This document shows positions 35,060 through 43,993 of a DNA stretch of 64,000 bases, piece by piece. Position numbers and translations under genes: made by a program. Position 1 is the stretch's first letter; every line of letters begins with the position of its first letter. The DNA comes from Ralstonia sp. TCR112 (GTDB taxonomy: Bacteria > Pseudomonadota > Gammaproteobacteria > Burkholderiales > Burkholderiaceae), in contig NZ_VOSS01000018.1 of NCBI RefSeq assembly GCF_007997035.1, forward strand, positions 25,621-89,620. Reading direction: 5' to 3'. Below the pieces are notes generated by a model, which saw only the letters and a program-made list of their open reading frames with translations, made no database searches and was not told the origin of the DNA.

Positions 35060-36076
35060 TTACTGATACGTCAGCGTAAAGGTGGCGCTGCCGTTGGCAA
35101 TGCCCGGTGCGACGCTGTTTTCCGTTTGCACGTAGCGCGCCTTGAGGGGAATCGCGTAGTCCCCATCCGCATCTGCCACTTGCCATTTGAATAGCTTGGC
35201 CAGTTGCAACGGCTTGTCATCGTAAAGAAGCTGGATCGCTACGCCCGTGGCGCTGGTGGCGCCTGTGTCCAATTTCAGCATGCCCTGCGCGGCGTCATGT
35301 GCCTCCCCGTCGAGTTGCACGTTGATGCTTGTACCTTTTGCGCAGTTCAACGGAATGCTGAAGGCCTGCGTTCTGGAAGGCGGCGAGGTGCCTGGCCCTT
35401 TGAATGCACTGATCGGCACGTCACCAAGTTTCACTGGAATCAACTTGCGGCTTACCGTGCACGACATGACATCGACCTTGAACGTGCCGATATTGATGGT
35501 GGATTCCGGCGTGTGCCAAGAGGTCTTGTTGTTTCGCAGGATGAAAGAGCCCACCTGCTTTCCTGACACCGACCCTGCGCTGATGCTTTGCGCCGTCTTG
35601 TAGAAGCGGACCAACGCTTTGCCTTGCCTTGGCAGCGCGCTGAACATCCCGTTCACAGAGCAGTAGACGTAGTGATCTGGGTTATCAGTGTTCGACCCGG
35701 TGACCCAGCGCGTCTGATTAGCGCATGCCTCCCATGTATCCGCGGAGCCTGCTGTTATGCCGACCGCATAGCCAATTCCATCAACATTCGTTTTGTAGAC
35801 GCGTTTGCCGTCGAAGTCGGCAACGTATATCCCATACGCCTTAATGCCCACCTCCTGCCAAGGAAGCTTCGGCTCGGTATTGGAACATTTGAAGGTGCTC
35901 ACGATGTCCGATGCCACCTCTGCAATGACGCTCCCCACGGGAATGTCTCTTTGGATCGCAAGGTCCTTCGGCTGAATCGTGGTGCTGGTCGTAACGGTTT
36001 CGCAGGTGTACGCAAGGGCACTGCCTCCAGCGAGGCACATCAACGCTGCCAAGAAGCTTCGGTATCCGATACTCAC
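35060..36076 (-). CDS. Fimbrial-type adhesin protein (paralogue 1)
   Basis: A 338-residue exported protein: signal peptide cut after ALA near residue 22, then YTCETVTTSTTIQPKDLAIQ. The C-terminal third (CTVSRKLIPVKLGDVPISAF, SIPLNCAKGTSINVQLDG, ... SATFTLTYQ) is a type 1 pilin-like domain with the two-Cys pattern and donor-strand ending. The N-terminal ~190 residues look like a separate, perhaps receptor-binding, domain. It is a tandem paralogue of the next gene. No chaperone or usher is in the window. Confidence 0.85.
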   Translation of the reverse strand: MSIGYRSFLAALMCLAGGSALAYTCETVTTSTTIQPKDLAIQRDIPVGSVIAEVASDIVSTFKCSNTEPKLPWQEVGIKAYGIYVADFDGKRVYKTNVDGIGYAVGITAGSADTWEACANQTRWVTGSNTDNPDHYVYCSVNGMFSALPRQGKALVRFYKTAQSISAGSVSGKQVGSFILRNNKTSWHTPESTINIGTFKVDVMSCTVSRKLIPVKLGDVPISAFKGPGTSPPSRTQAFSIPLNCAKGTSINVQLDGEAHDAAQGMLKLDTGATSATGVAIQLLYDDKPLQLAKLFKWQVADADGDYAIPLKARYVQTENSVAPGIANGSATFTLTYQ

Positions 36077-36208
36077 ATCCTGCTCCCATCATGATTGAGA
36101 ACGGTGAATGGAAGCAGATGAGCTATCGCGTGTATGTAGGAATCTTCTCGTTGTGGCGTGAACGGGGGTGCTGGTCAGCGCAGTTTCCAAGCCGGCGCAA
36201 GAGGGAAA

Positions 36209-36235
36209 TCAGCGTGCGTGGCGCAGGCACGCTGA
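36209..36235 (-). terminator. Possible terminator between the fimbrial paralogues
   Basis: A 9-bp stem (TCAGCGTGC / GCACGCTGA) with a nine-base loop lies after the stop of the upstream fimbrial gene, followed on the minus strand by ATTTCCCTC. The T-run is weak. Confidence 0.45.
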
Positions 36236-36265
36236 CCGAAACTTCAGTGAACCGGCTGCGCAGAC

Positions 36266-37270
36266 CTATTGATACGTCAGCGTAAAGGTGGCGCTGCCGT
36301 TGGCGGCGCCGGGTGTGATGCTCTTGTCCGTTTGCACGTAGCGCGCTTTGAGCGGGATCGAATACGTACCTTCGGCGTCGGTCGTCTGCCACTTGAAGCG
36401 CTTGGCAAGCTCGACGGGCTTGTCGTCATAGAGCATCTGGATGGCCACACCTGTGGCGCTTGAAGCGTCGCTGTTCAACTTCAGCATGCCTTGCGTGGCG
36501 TCATGCGCGGTGCCGTCAAGTTGCAGATTGATGCTGGCGCCCTTGGGGCACGTCAGCGGAATGCCGAAGCTCTTCGTGCGGCCCTCTGGCGGCGAAGTAC
36601 CCGGCCCTTTGAACGCACCAACGGGGACTTCCCCCATGGCAACATTGATTGCCGCGCTGCCCAGCGTGCACGACAGCTTTTCCACTGCAACGGAACCAAT
36701 GCTGAACTGCGCTTCGGTCTGCCAGACACTCTGGTTGTTCCTCAAGATAAAGGCCCCAACCAGTTTGCCGGACACCGTGCCCGTTCCCGTACTCGAAGCC
36801 GTCTTATAGAAATTGATCAACGCCTTGTGCTGCATGGGCTGCTGCTCGAACATGCCGTTGATCGCACAGTAGAGATAGTGGTTGGGGTTCTCCTTGTTCG
36901 TTCCGTTGACCCAGCGTTCCAAGCCTGCAGCACATCCGTTCACCATCCTGATGCCGATGGCATAGCCAACACCCTCAATGTTCGTCTTGTACACACGCTT
37001 GCCGTCGATGTCTTTCAGGTAGGTGCCATAGGCTTTGATGCCGGCTTCCTGGTACGTCAATCGCGGCACCTCATTGGAACACTTGAAGGTGTTCACCACA
37101 TCCGACACCACTTGCGTAATGAGTGCACCCTCCGGAAGGTCGCGCTGCACCGAGATCGTAGTCGGTTTGATGGTGGTGCTGGTCGAGACTGTGGTGCAGG
37201 TGTAGGCATAAGCGCCCTTTGCAGCGGTTAGCATGAGGCCCGCTGCCAGCCTTGCGCACCATACGCGCAT
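36266..37270 (-). CDS. Fimbrial-type adhesin protein (paralogue 2)
   Basis: A 334-residue protein built like its neighbour: signal peptide (cut near AYA), YTCTTVSTSTTIKPTTISVQ, a ~190-residue N-terminal domain, and a C-terminal pilin-like domain ending GSATFTLTYQ. The two share most motifs (for example FKCSN, GIKAYG, GKRVYKTN, FKGPGTSPP, QGMLKL) but differ in loops, pointing to an old tandem duplication. Two-domain structure suggests tip adhesins rather than major pilins. Confidence 0.85.
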   Translation of the reverse strand: MRVWCARLAAGLMLTAAKGAYAYTCTTVSTSTTIKPTTISVQRDLPEGALITQVVSDVVNTFKCSNEVPRLTYQEAGIKAYGTYLKDIDGKRVYKTNIEGVGYAIGIRMVNGCAAGLERWVNGTNKENPNHYLYCAINGMFEQQPMQHKALINFYKTASSTGTGTVSGKLVGAFILRNNQSVWQTEAQFSIGSVAVEKLSCTLGSAAINVAMGEVPVGAFKGPGTSPPEGRTKSFGIPLTCPKGASINLQLDGTAHDATQGMLKLNSDASSATGVAIQMLYDDKPVELAKRFKWQTTDAEGTYSIPLKARYVQTDKSITPGAANGSATFTLTYQ

Positions 37271-37428
37271 GTGTCGCTCCGTTCGTTATCGTCGGGCAAC
37301 ATAAAAACACGCGATCCAATGTCTGTGGATAGGATTTGTCCCATTCTGCAAACTCAGCCGCTCCACAAATGGCGCGCGCTTATCAATGGCAGAAGGGCAA
37401 GGTGAAGCGATCTGCTAACCAGAAAGAC

Positions 37429-37466
37429 CAACGCGATCCATCGCCATGACAGCGAGGATCGCGTTG
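37429..37466 (-). terminator. Terminator after the Sel1/CpdB genes
   Basis: An 11-bp perfect stem (CAACGCGATCC / GGATCGCGTTG) with a 16-base loop lies just after the Sel1-repeat gene stop; GTCTTTCT follows on the minus strand. Confidence 0.6.
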
Positions 37467-37499
37467 ATCAGAACAGCCGAGAAGAAGTGAAGGTGATGC

Positions 37500-38303
37500 T
37501 TACGGCGCAAGCGCGGGATGCTTCAGCGCATGCGCCGTTTCGATCCACTGCTGGTGATACGCCGCATCGTCGCGCTTGAGGCCGAGTTCGCCGTTCTGAT
37601 ACGCCATCGCCAAGGCCTGCACGGCTTCTGGCAATTCGTGTTCAGCGGCGTCCTGGTAGAGCGCCAGCGCGCGGGCTTCATCGCGCGGCACGCCATCGCC
37701 TTCACGGTATGCATTGGCCAGCATGAACATCGCGGCCGGAATCTCGTGACGCGCGGCACGATCAAACCAGTGCGCGGCCTGCGTCGTGTCGATGGCGGTG
37801 CCGTAGCCGCTGCGATACATCACGCCCAAGTAGTACGCGGCGGCGGCGTCGCCCTTGTCAGCGGATTGACGCAGCAGGCGCAACGCACGCGGGTAGTCGC
37901 GCTCCGCCCCGCCGGTGCCGAGCAGCAGCGCCTTGCCCAGCGACAACTGCGCGCGCGCATCGCTCGGTGCGGCGGTTTCCAGCCAGCGCATCCCTTCGTT
38001 TCGCAAAGCGCTGTCGTGCGCGCCGAGCAAGGCTTCGCCCAACGCGGATTGCGCCGGCACTGAGCCGCCGCGCGCGAGCTGACGCAGGTTCTGCAGCGCC
38101 TCGGGCTCCATCGCTTGCACGACCATCGCGCGCCACGATTCCAGCTGCGTGGCATCCACGGCGGGTGCCTGGCGTGCGTGCGACAGCCAACCGCCGGCCA
38201 TCACGACAATCGCCAGCGCGGCAGCCACGGTCAGCATCGGCACCGACTGCCGCGGAGATTCCATCGTCGGCGCGCCGGCCCATGCAGAACGAAGAGAAGG
38301 CAT
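37500..38303 (-). CDS. Sel1-like repeat protein
   Basis: A 267-residue membrane-anchored protein. One N-terminal helix (LTVAAALAIVVMAGGWL, about residues 24-40) is followed by a chain of Sel1/TPR-like repeats: GSVPAQSALGEALLG, DARAQLSLGKALLLG, GDAAAAYYLGVMYRSGYG, EIPAAMFMLANAYREGDG and LPEAVQALAMAYQNGE. Such proteins scaffold protein-protein contacts in the periplasm. The CpdB-like gene ends 12 bases before it on the same strand, so they are likely one operon. Confidence 0.87.
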   Translation of the reverse strand: MPSLRSAWAGAPTMESPRQSVPMLTVAAALAIVVMAGGWLSHARQAPAVDATQLESWRAMVVQAMEPEALQNLRQLARGGSVPAQSALGEALLGAHDSALRNEGMRWLETAAPSDARAQLSLGKALLLGTGGAERDYPRALRLLRQSADKGDAAAAYYLGVMYRSGYGTAIDTTQAAHWFDRAARHEIPAAMFMLANAYREGDGVPRDEARALALYQDAAEHELPEAVQALAMAYQNGELGLKRDDAAYHQQWIETAHALKHPALAP

Positions 38304-38315
38304 GGCGTGGTCCTC

Positions 38316-40382
38316 TTACTGCGTCAGGTCGATCTGGTACACCGCCAAGCCCTTGCCCGAGCCGTCATCCGCGGCCACCTGCGTGACGTTGGTGATGCCG
38401 GCGGCCGTGGCGCTGGCCAACTTGTTGGGCGCAGACGTGAACTGCACCTGTGCCACCGAGCTGGCCAGCTTCGTGAAGCGCCAGCTGCGCTGCGAGCCGT
38501 TGGTGGCACGCTTCACGCTGCCGATCTTCTTGATGTAGCTGATCAGCACGTCACGGTTGGCATCCGGCGACGCATAGATCGTCTTGCTGCCGTCGAGGCC
38601 CGGGAAGTTGCCGCCGCCGCTTGCACGGTAGTTGTTGGTCGCCACGATGAACTGCGCGGCCGGGTCGAGCGCCACGCCCTTGTACATCAGGTTCTTGATG
38701 CGGCTGCCCACCGGTTGCGTGACGTCAATCTCATACGTCAGGTCCGGCGTGGTGAACATGTCGAAGTTGTAGCCGGGGAACGTGCTCACCAGCTTCTGCA
38801 CCGTCGCTTGCGTCGGGTCGATGGTGTTGAAGCGCTTGGCCGCCGTTTCCAGCCAGTTCTTGATGTCGGAGCCTGCCACCTTCACCGCGTAGACCGTGTT
38901 CGGATACAGGTACAGGTCAGCCGCGTTGTTGATCGCCAGCGGGCCGGCCGCCACGTCGGTGAAATCCGTACCGCCACCAAAGCCGCTCTTGAACGGCGCG
39001 CTCACCGACAGCACCGGCAGCGACGCGTACTGCGGCAGGTTCGCCTGGATGTACGCCGACACGTAATCGGCCTGCGCCTGGTTGACGATCTCGATCGCGC
39101 CCGGGTCGCCCACGTCGGCAAAGTACGTACTCATGTTGAAGTCGGTGCTGCCCACCGGCGTCTTCACGTAGTTGATCGTCGCCTGGTGTTCGGTGGCGAT
39201 GGCGGCCGAGACCGTCGGATCAGCGGCCACGTACGTCTTGTCTGCGTTCTGGATCGAGCGCGCTTCCACCGTGGTTTGCGTCTTGTCCACAGCCCAGTTC
39301 GTGCCGTTGAACGTCAAGCCAAGCTTGATCACACCGAGGTGCTTGCCCCAGTAGTTCGCCATCACGGTCGGCACGCCGTTCACGGTGCCGGCCACCTTGT
39401 CCACACCCGGCAGGTTGAACTGGCTGACCGTGCTCTTCGCATCCGGGAAGAGCTGGTGCGAATGGCCGATCAACATGGCATCGATGCCCGGCACGGTCGA
39501 CAGCCACCAGCTGCCGTTTTCCATCGTCGGCGAATACGTCGAGTTATCCAGCCCGCCGTGCGAAATCGCCACCACCAGGTCGGCGCCCTTCGCGCGCATT
39601 TCCGGGATGTACTTGGCCGCCGTTTCCTTGATGCCGACGGTGTAGACCTTGCCGTCGAGCCAGCGCTTGTCCCAGCTCGTAATGGTGGGCGGCGTAAAGC
39701 TGATGATGCCGACCTTGACCGGCGCGCTGATCGTGCTGCCGTCCGGCGCCGTGGCCGTCACCGTCTTGGTGATGATCGTGTACGGCTGGAACAGCGGCGC
39801 GTTGGTCTTCGCGCTCATCACGTTGGCCAGCACCTGCGGGAAGGCCGGGCCCGCGCATTTCTTCTGCGATGCCGGATCGGGCAGGCCATCCACGTTGAAC
39901 GTATTGCCCGTGACCTGCGACAGATACGGCAGGCCGTAGTTGAACTCGTGATTGCCGATGCCGCCGCCGTCGTACTTGGCGGCGTTCATCACCTTGTAGA
40001 TCGCCAGCGTCTGGTCGCACGTGACGGGGCTGACCATGGCCTGGTAGTCCGACAGCGCGGTGCCCTGGATGGTGTCGCCGTTATCCAGCAGCAACGTGTT
40101 CGGGAATTGCGCACGCGCCTGGTTGATGAGCGTCGCTACGCGCTCGAAGCCGAGCGAGTTGTCGGCCGCGAGCTTGAAATAGTCGTACGACAGCACGTTC
40201 GTGTGCAGGTCGGTCGTCTCCAGCACGGCCAGCGTGGCTTTGGTGCCGGCCGGGGCGGCGCTGGCAGCAGGCGTGGTGCTGCCGTTCGACGGGGTGTCGT
40301 CGCTGCCGCCGCACGCAGCCAGCGTCATCGACATGAAAACAGCAAGCGGCAGCGCCGCCGAACACAACGGTCGGACTCGCAT
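38316..40382 (-). CDS. 2',3'-cyclic-nucleotide phosphodiesterase/3'-nucleotidase (CpdB-like) lipoprotein
   Basis: A 688-residue exported metallophosphoesterase. The lipobox is TLAACGG (Cys 24). Metal motifs follow: ETTDLHTNVLSYDYFK, LLDNGDTIQG, GIGNHEFNYG, ISHGGLDNST and IGHSHQLFP. The C-terminal part is the 5'-nucleotidase domain (FVVATNNYRASGGGNFPG). It would salvage nucleotides outside the inner membrane. E. coli CpdB is a soluble periplasmic protein; the lipid anchor is the difference here. The stop lies 12 bases before the Sel1 gene. Confidence 0.92.
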   Translation of the reverse strand: MRVRPLCSAALPLAVFMSMTLAACGGSDDTPSNGSTTPAASAAPAGTKATLAVLETTDLHTNVLSYDYFKLAADNSLGFERVATLINQARAQFPNTLLLDNGDTIQGTALSDYQAMVSPVTCDQTLAIYKVMNAAKYDGGGIGNHEFNYGLPYLSQVTGNTFNVDGLPDPASQKKCAGPAFPQVLANVMSAKTNAPLFQPYTIITKTVTATAPDGSTISAPVKVGIISFTPPTITSWDKRWLDGKVYTVGIKETAAKYIPEMRAKGADLVVAISHGGLDNSTYSPTMENGSWWLSTVPGIDAMLIGHSHQLFPDAKSTVSQFNLPGVDKVAGTVNGVPTVMANYWGKHLGVIKLGLTFNGTNWAVDKTQTTVEARSIQNADKTYVAADPTVSAAIATEHQATINYVKTPVGSTDFNMSTYFADVGDPGAIEIVNQAQADYVSAYIQANLPQYASLPVLSVSAPFKSGFGGGTDFTDVAAGPLAINNAADLYLYPNTVYAVKVAGSDIKNWLETAAKRFNTIDPTQATVQKLVSTFPGYNFDMFTTPDLTYEIDVTQPVGSRIKNLMYKGVALDPAAQFIVATNNYRASGGGNFPGLDGSKTIYASPDANRDVLISYIKKIGSVKRATNGSQRSWRFTKLASSVAQVQFTSAPNKLASATAAGITNVTQVAADDGSGKGLAVYQIDLTQ

Positions 40383-40738
40383 GAACTTCTCCCTGATGTC
40401 TATTTTTTGGTCTGCGAACTACGAACTGCTGAATGCGAATTGCGAACTGCGAATTGCTGATGAAGCGAATGACGCGCGGCCCGCACGCAGGATCGGGGGA
40501 ACCGTTTGCGCAACGCGAGAGAACAACTGACTGGGCCGGGGAGCACAGAAGCGGAGAAGTATCGAAAGCGTGCATGACGATGCCGTGACCGTCGCATGAC
40601 ATTTATGCGTGGCCTCGGCAGCGTGGAGAGCGGTGCCGGTTGCGGGTCTCAGCCAGATGGCGGATCGGCGTGGCCAAAAAATCCAAGGCGTTTCGTCAAC
40701 AACGTTAGAATGAGCCCATTTTTCCGCGTAGCCGTTCT
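40383..40738. other. Spacer between cpdB-like gene and minC, with a short degenerate repeat
   Basis: No protein-like frame is seen. From about 40411 to 40456 the motif TGCGAA(C/T)T recurs several times, close to the cpdB-like start on the other strand. The minC promoter must lie in the right part, but no convincing -35/-10 pair was found by eye. Confidence 0.4.
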
Positions 40739-41509
40739 ATGTCCCAGAAGAAAGCGCCGCTGTTCGAGATCCGCAGCGGCACCGTCGATGCCCTGCTGCT
40801 GTCGCCGCGCACCGCCGACATGGACGCCCTGGCCGCCGAACTCACGCGACGCTTTGCCGACACGCCTGAGTTTTTTTCCAACGACGTGATCGCCATCGAT
40901 GTGCGTCGCCTGGCCGAAGACGAGCGCCTGCCCATCGACCGTTTGGTGGAGACCCTGACCGCGCTGCGTGCCCGCGCGATCGGCGTGGTGGCCAGCCCCG
41001 AGCAGGCCGAGTGGGCCCAGGCTTTTGGCCTGCCGCTGCTCGACAGCCACGGCCGTCGCCCGCGCGGTGAGAAGGACGGAAAGGACGCACAGGATGCGCC
41101 CGAACACGCCCAAGCCGCAGAAGCACCTGCCCCTACCCCAGCCGTTCCGCCCGTCGACGCCGTGGCCATGCAGCCCGGCACGATGATCGTCGATCGCCCC
41201 TTGCGATCCGGCCAGCGCATCTATGCGCGCGGCGACCTCGTCGTGCTGGACCTCGTGAGCGACGGCGCCGAGGTGATCGCCGAGGGCAACATCTACGTGT
41301 ATGCCTCGCTGCGCGGCCGCGCGCTCGCAGGCGTGAAGGGCAACCTGGACGCGCGCATCTTCTGCACGTGCCTGGAGCCTCAACTGATTTCCATCGCCGG
41401 CATCTACCGCACCGGCGAAACCCCGTGGCCCGACGCCTACGCCAGCAAGCCTGCGCAGGTCCGGCTCGCGGACAACACGCTGGTTTTCGAACCGTTGCGG
41501 ATGAAGTGA
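40739..41509 (+). CDS. minC: Septum site-determining protein MinC
   Basis: A 256-residue FtsZ antagonist. The N-terminal domain runs to about residue 115, then a Pro/Ala-rich linker, then the C-terminal beta-helix ([40 protein letters not shown]), which dimerises and binds MinD. It is the first gene of minCDE, transcribed together with minD 44 bases downstream. Confidence 0.96.
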   Translation: MSQKKAPLFEIRSGTVDALLLSPRTADMDALAAELTRRFADTPEFFSNDVIAIDVRRLAEDERLPIDRLVETLTALRARAIGVVASPEQAEWAQAFGLPLLDSHGRRPRGEKDGKDAQDAPEHAQAAEAPAPTPAVPPVDAVAMQPGTMIVDRPLRSGQRIYARGDLVVLDLVSDGAEVIAEGNIYVYASLRGRALAGVKGNLDARIFCTCLEPQLISIAGIYRTGETPWPDAYASKPAQVRLADNTLVFEPLRMK

Positions 41510-41553
41510 CGCACCCCGTGCGCCGAGCGATTTAACTCACAGATATACGAGCC

Positions 41554-42372
41554 ATGACCAAGATCATCGTAGTCACCTCCGGCAAGGGCGGCGTCGGCAA
41601 GACGACCACCAGTGCGGCGTTCTCTGCCGGCCTTGCGCTGCGCGGCCACAAGACCGCCGTCATCGACTTCGACGTCGGCCTGCGCAACCTCGACCTCATT
41701 ATGGGCTGCGAGCGTCGCGTGGTGTATGACCTGATCAACGTGATCCACGGTGAGGCCAACCTGAACCAGGCCCTCATCAAGGACAAGAAGTGCGAAAACC
41801 TCTTCATCCTCCCCGCCTCGCAAACGCGCGACAAGGATGCACTCACGCGTGAAGGCGTCGAGAAGGTGATCGAAGGCCTGAAGGAAATGGGCTTCGAATA
41901 CATCGTCTGCGATTCGCCGGCCGGTATCGAGTCGGGCGCGCTGATGGCGATGTACTTTGCCGACGAGGCCATCGTGGTGACGAACCCGGAAGTCTCTTCC
42001 GTGCGTGACTCCGATCGCATCCTGGGCATCCTGTCGTCCAAGTCGCGCCGCGCGGTGGAAGGCAAGGAGCCGATCAAGGAGCACCTGCTGCTCACGCGCT
42101 ACAACCCGAAGCGCGTGTCCGAAGGCGAGATGCTGTCGCTGACCGACATCCAGGAAATCCTGCGCATCAAGCTGATCGGCGTGATTCCGGAATCCGAGGC
42201 GGTGCTGCAGGCATCCAACCAAGGCCTGCCCGCCATCCACCTGGAAGGCTCGGACGTCGCCAACGCGTACCACGACGTGATCGACCGCTTCCTGGGCAAG
42301 GAAAAGGAACTCCGTTACGTCGAATACAACAAGCCCGGTTTTCTGCAGCGCCTGTTCGGCGGCGGCAAGTAA
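41554..42372 (+). CDS. minD: Septum site-determining ATPase MinD
   Basis: A 272-residue membrane-associating ATPase with the deviant Walker A motif (SGKGGVGKTT) and VIDFDVGLRNLDLIMGCERR switch region. The C-terminal amphipathic helix (KPGFLQRLFGG) is the membrane-targeting sequence. It recruits MinC and oscillates with MinE. minE follows 12 bases downstream. Confidence 0.97.
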   Translation: MTKIIVVTSGKGGVGKTTTSAAFSAGLALRGHKTAVIDFDVGLRNLDLIMGCERRVVYDLINVIHGEANLNQALIKDKKCENLFILPASQTRDKDALTREGVEKVIEGLKEMGFEYIVCDSPAGIESGALMAMYFADEAIVVTNPEVSSVRDSDRILGILSSKSRRAVEGKEPIKEHLLLTRYNPKRVSEGEMLSLTDIQEILRIKLIGVIPESEAVLQASNQGLPAIHLEGSDVANAYHDVIDRFLGKEKELRYVEYNKPGFLQRLFGGGK

Positions 42373-42384
42373 GGAGACGCCTCA

Positions 42385-42639
42385 ATGTCGATTCTGTCTT
42401 TCCTGCTGGGCGAGAAGAAGAAGACTGCAAGCGTTGCCAAGGAACGCCTGCAGATCATCCTCGCCCATGAACGCACCGGCGGCGGTGCTCCGGCCGACTA
42501 CCTGCCCGCGCTGCAACGCGAGCTGGTGGCGGTGATTTCCAAATACGTGAAGATCGGCAACGACGACATCAAGGTCAACCTCGAGCGCCAGGACAACCTG
42601 GAAGTGCTTGAGGTGAAGATCGAGATTCCGCAGGCCTGA
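42385..42639 (+). CDS. minE: Cell division topological specificity factor MinE
   Basis: An 84-residue protein: N-terminal MinD-activating helix ([12 protein letters not shown]) and the C-terminal topological domain ([20 protein letters not shown]). It stimulates MinD ATPase and sets mid-cell division. AAGGAGA precedes the ATG. It is the last gene of minCDE and converges on the citrate synthase-like gene. Confidence 0.96.
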   Translation: MSILSFLLGEKKKTASVAKERLQIILAHERTGGGAPADYLPALQRELVAVISKYVKIGNDDIKVNLERQDNLEVLEVKIEIPQA

Positions 42640-42654
42640 CCTCGGCCTGCGTCG

Positions 42655-43886
42655 TTACCTGACGCGAATGATGCGGCCCGCCGGTGCCTCCGGCGCGGCC
42701 GGCATCGGCCCCACATAGGCGGCTCTCGGGCGGATCAACTGCCCCGCCGCGCGCTGCTCCAGCGCGTGCGCAATCCAACCCGCCGTTCGCCCCGCGGCAA
42801 ACAGGCCAAAGCCTGAATCTTCCGCAGCCTCAGCACGCGGCGGATGGCCACCAGCGCGAAATCCACCGATGGCCCATCGCCGGTCAATCCGGCCACGGCG
42901 TCCATCACCGTCTGCAGCCGCTTGCGCACCGCGCCCGTCTTCGGCAAGTGCGCCAGGATGGCTTGCGCGCGTGGGTCGGCCTGGCGATACAGCGGATGGC
43001 CAAAGCCCGGCAGCGCATCGCCGCGATCCAGCCGGCGGCGCAATGCCGTTGCCACGGAGCGCTCGCTTTCCAGCTCGCTCAGCAAGGCCTCGACGCGCGC
43101 GGTGGTGCCGCCATGCCGGCCACCCGTAAGCGCAGCCAGCCCCGCACTGACCACCGCGCCCAGGCTGGCGCCGGTCGACGCCACCACGCGCGCTGCAAAG
43201 CTCGAGGCATTGAGTTCGTGATCGGCGCATAGCACCAATGCGACGCGGATGGCCTCGGCGGCGTGCGCATCAACGTTCCATGCCTGCTGACATTGCAGAT
43301 GCACAGGTGCGGCATCGGGCTTGCGGCCCAGCATGGCGGCAAACACGACGCGCAGCAGCGCACCGGCATCGCGCGCCGTGCGTGCAGCATCCTGTCGCCA
43401 CACGGCTTCGTCCAGCGCCGGCAGGGCAAGCGCGCACAGCGCCATGCAACGTTGGCGGATGTCCGCCTCCGCCAGCGACGTGAGCGCCGCGTACCAACTT
43501 TTCGGCAACACCGGCGCGGGTGCGTTGAAGGCGCCCGCTTCTTCGCACTGCCACAGCCGCGCCGCCACGGTTTCCAGCGTGGCGTGTTCGGCCAGCTCCA
43601 GCGCCGGCATGCCACGGTAGAACAACTGCCCATGATCGATCAGCGTGATGGCCGATTCCATCACGGGCAGTCCCCAGTCCAGCGCATGGCGCACCACCTG
43701 GCGCGGGCGCCGTCCGCCGGAACGCTGATCGGCGAGCCGTGCCACATCGGCTTCGCGGTAGCGGCTGCCGCGTCCGTCGGGCGACGGGTACGCCGCCAGC
43801 AGCCCGCGGCTCACATAGGCATACAGCGTGGGGCGCGAGATGCGCAGGCGCTCGGCGGCTTCGGCGGCATTGAGGTAGGCGGTCAT
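42655..43886 (-). pseudogene. Citrate synthase-family protein with N-terminal helix-turn-helix, frameshifted
   Basis: It begins MTAYLNAAEAAERLRISRPT, a MerR/excisionase-like helix-turn-helix, followed by a citrate synthase-type domain ([13 protein letters not shown] and [15 protein letters not shown] are typical). Near 42821-42832 the frame slips: the continuing protein ([20 protein letters not shown], then [11 protein letters not shown]) is in the -1 frame to a stop at 42655. A single missing base explains it. Intact length would be about 410 residues. The HTH-citrate synthase fusion is a known family of unclear role, divergent here from a CoA transferase. Confidence 0.85.
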
Positions 43887-43993
43887 CGGGCCGGATGCGG
43901 TGGACAGCAATCGAGGTTGATCAGTCTAGTCAATGTTGACGCTATCGGCCGCCCAGGACTGTAATGGGCGCACCTTGCTTGCGGAGCCCCGCC

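Noticed and set aside
38115..40460. A 781-codon open frame antisense to the cpdB-like gene
   Set aside because: It is a codon-bias shadow with Arg/His/Val-rich composition and no start or domain evidence.
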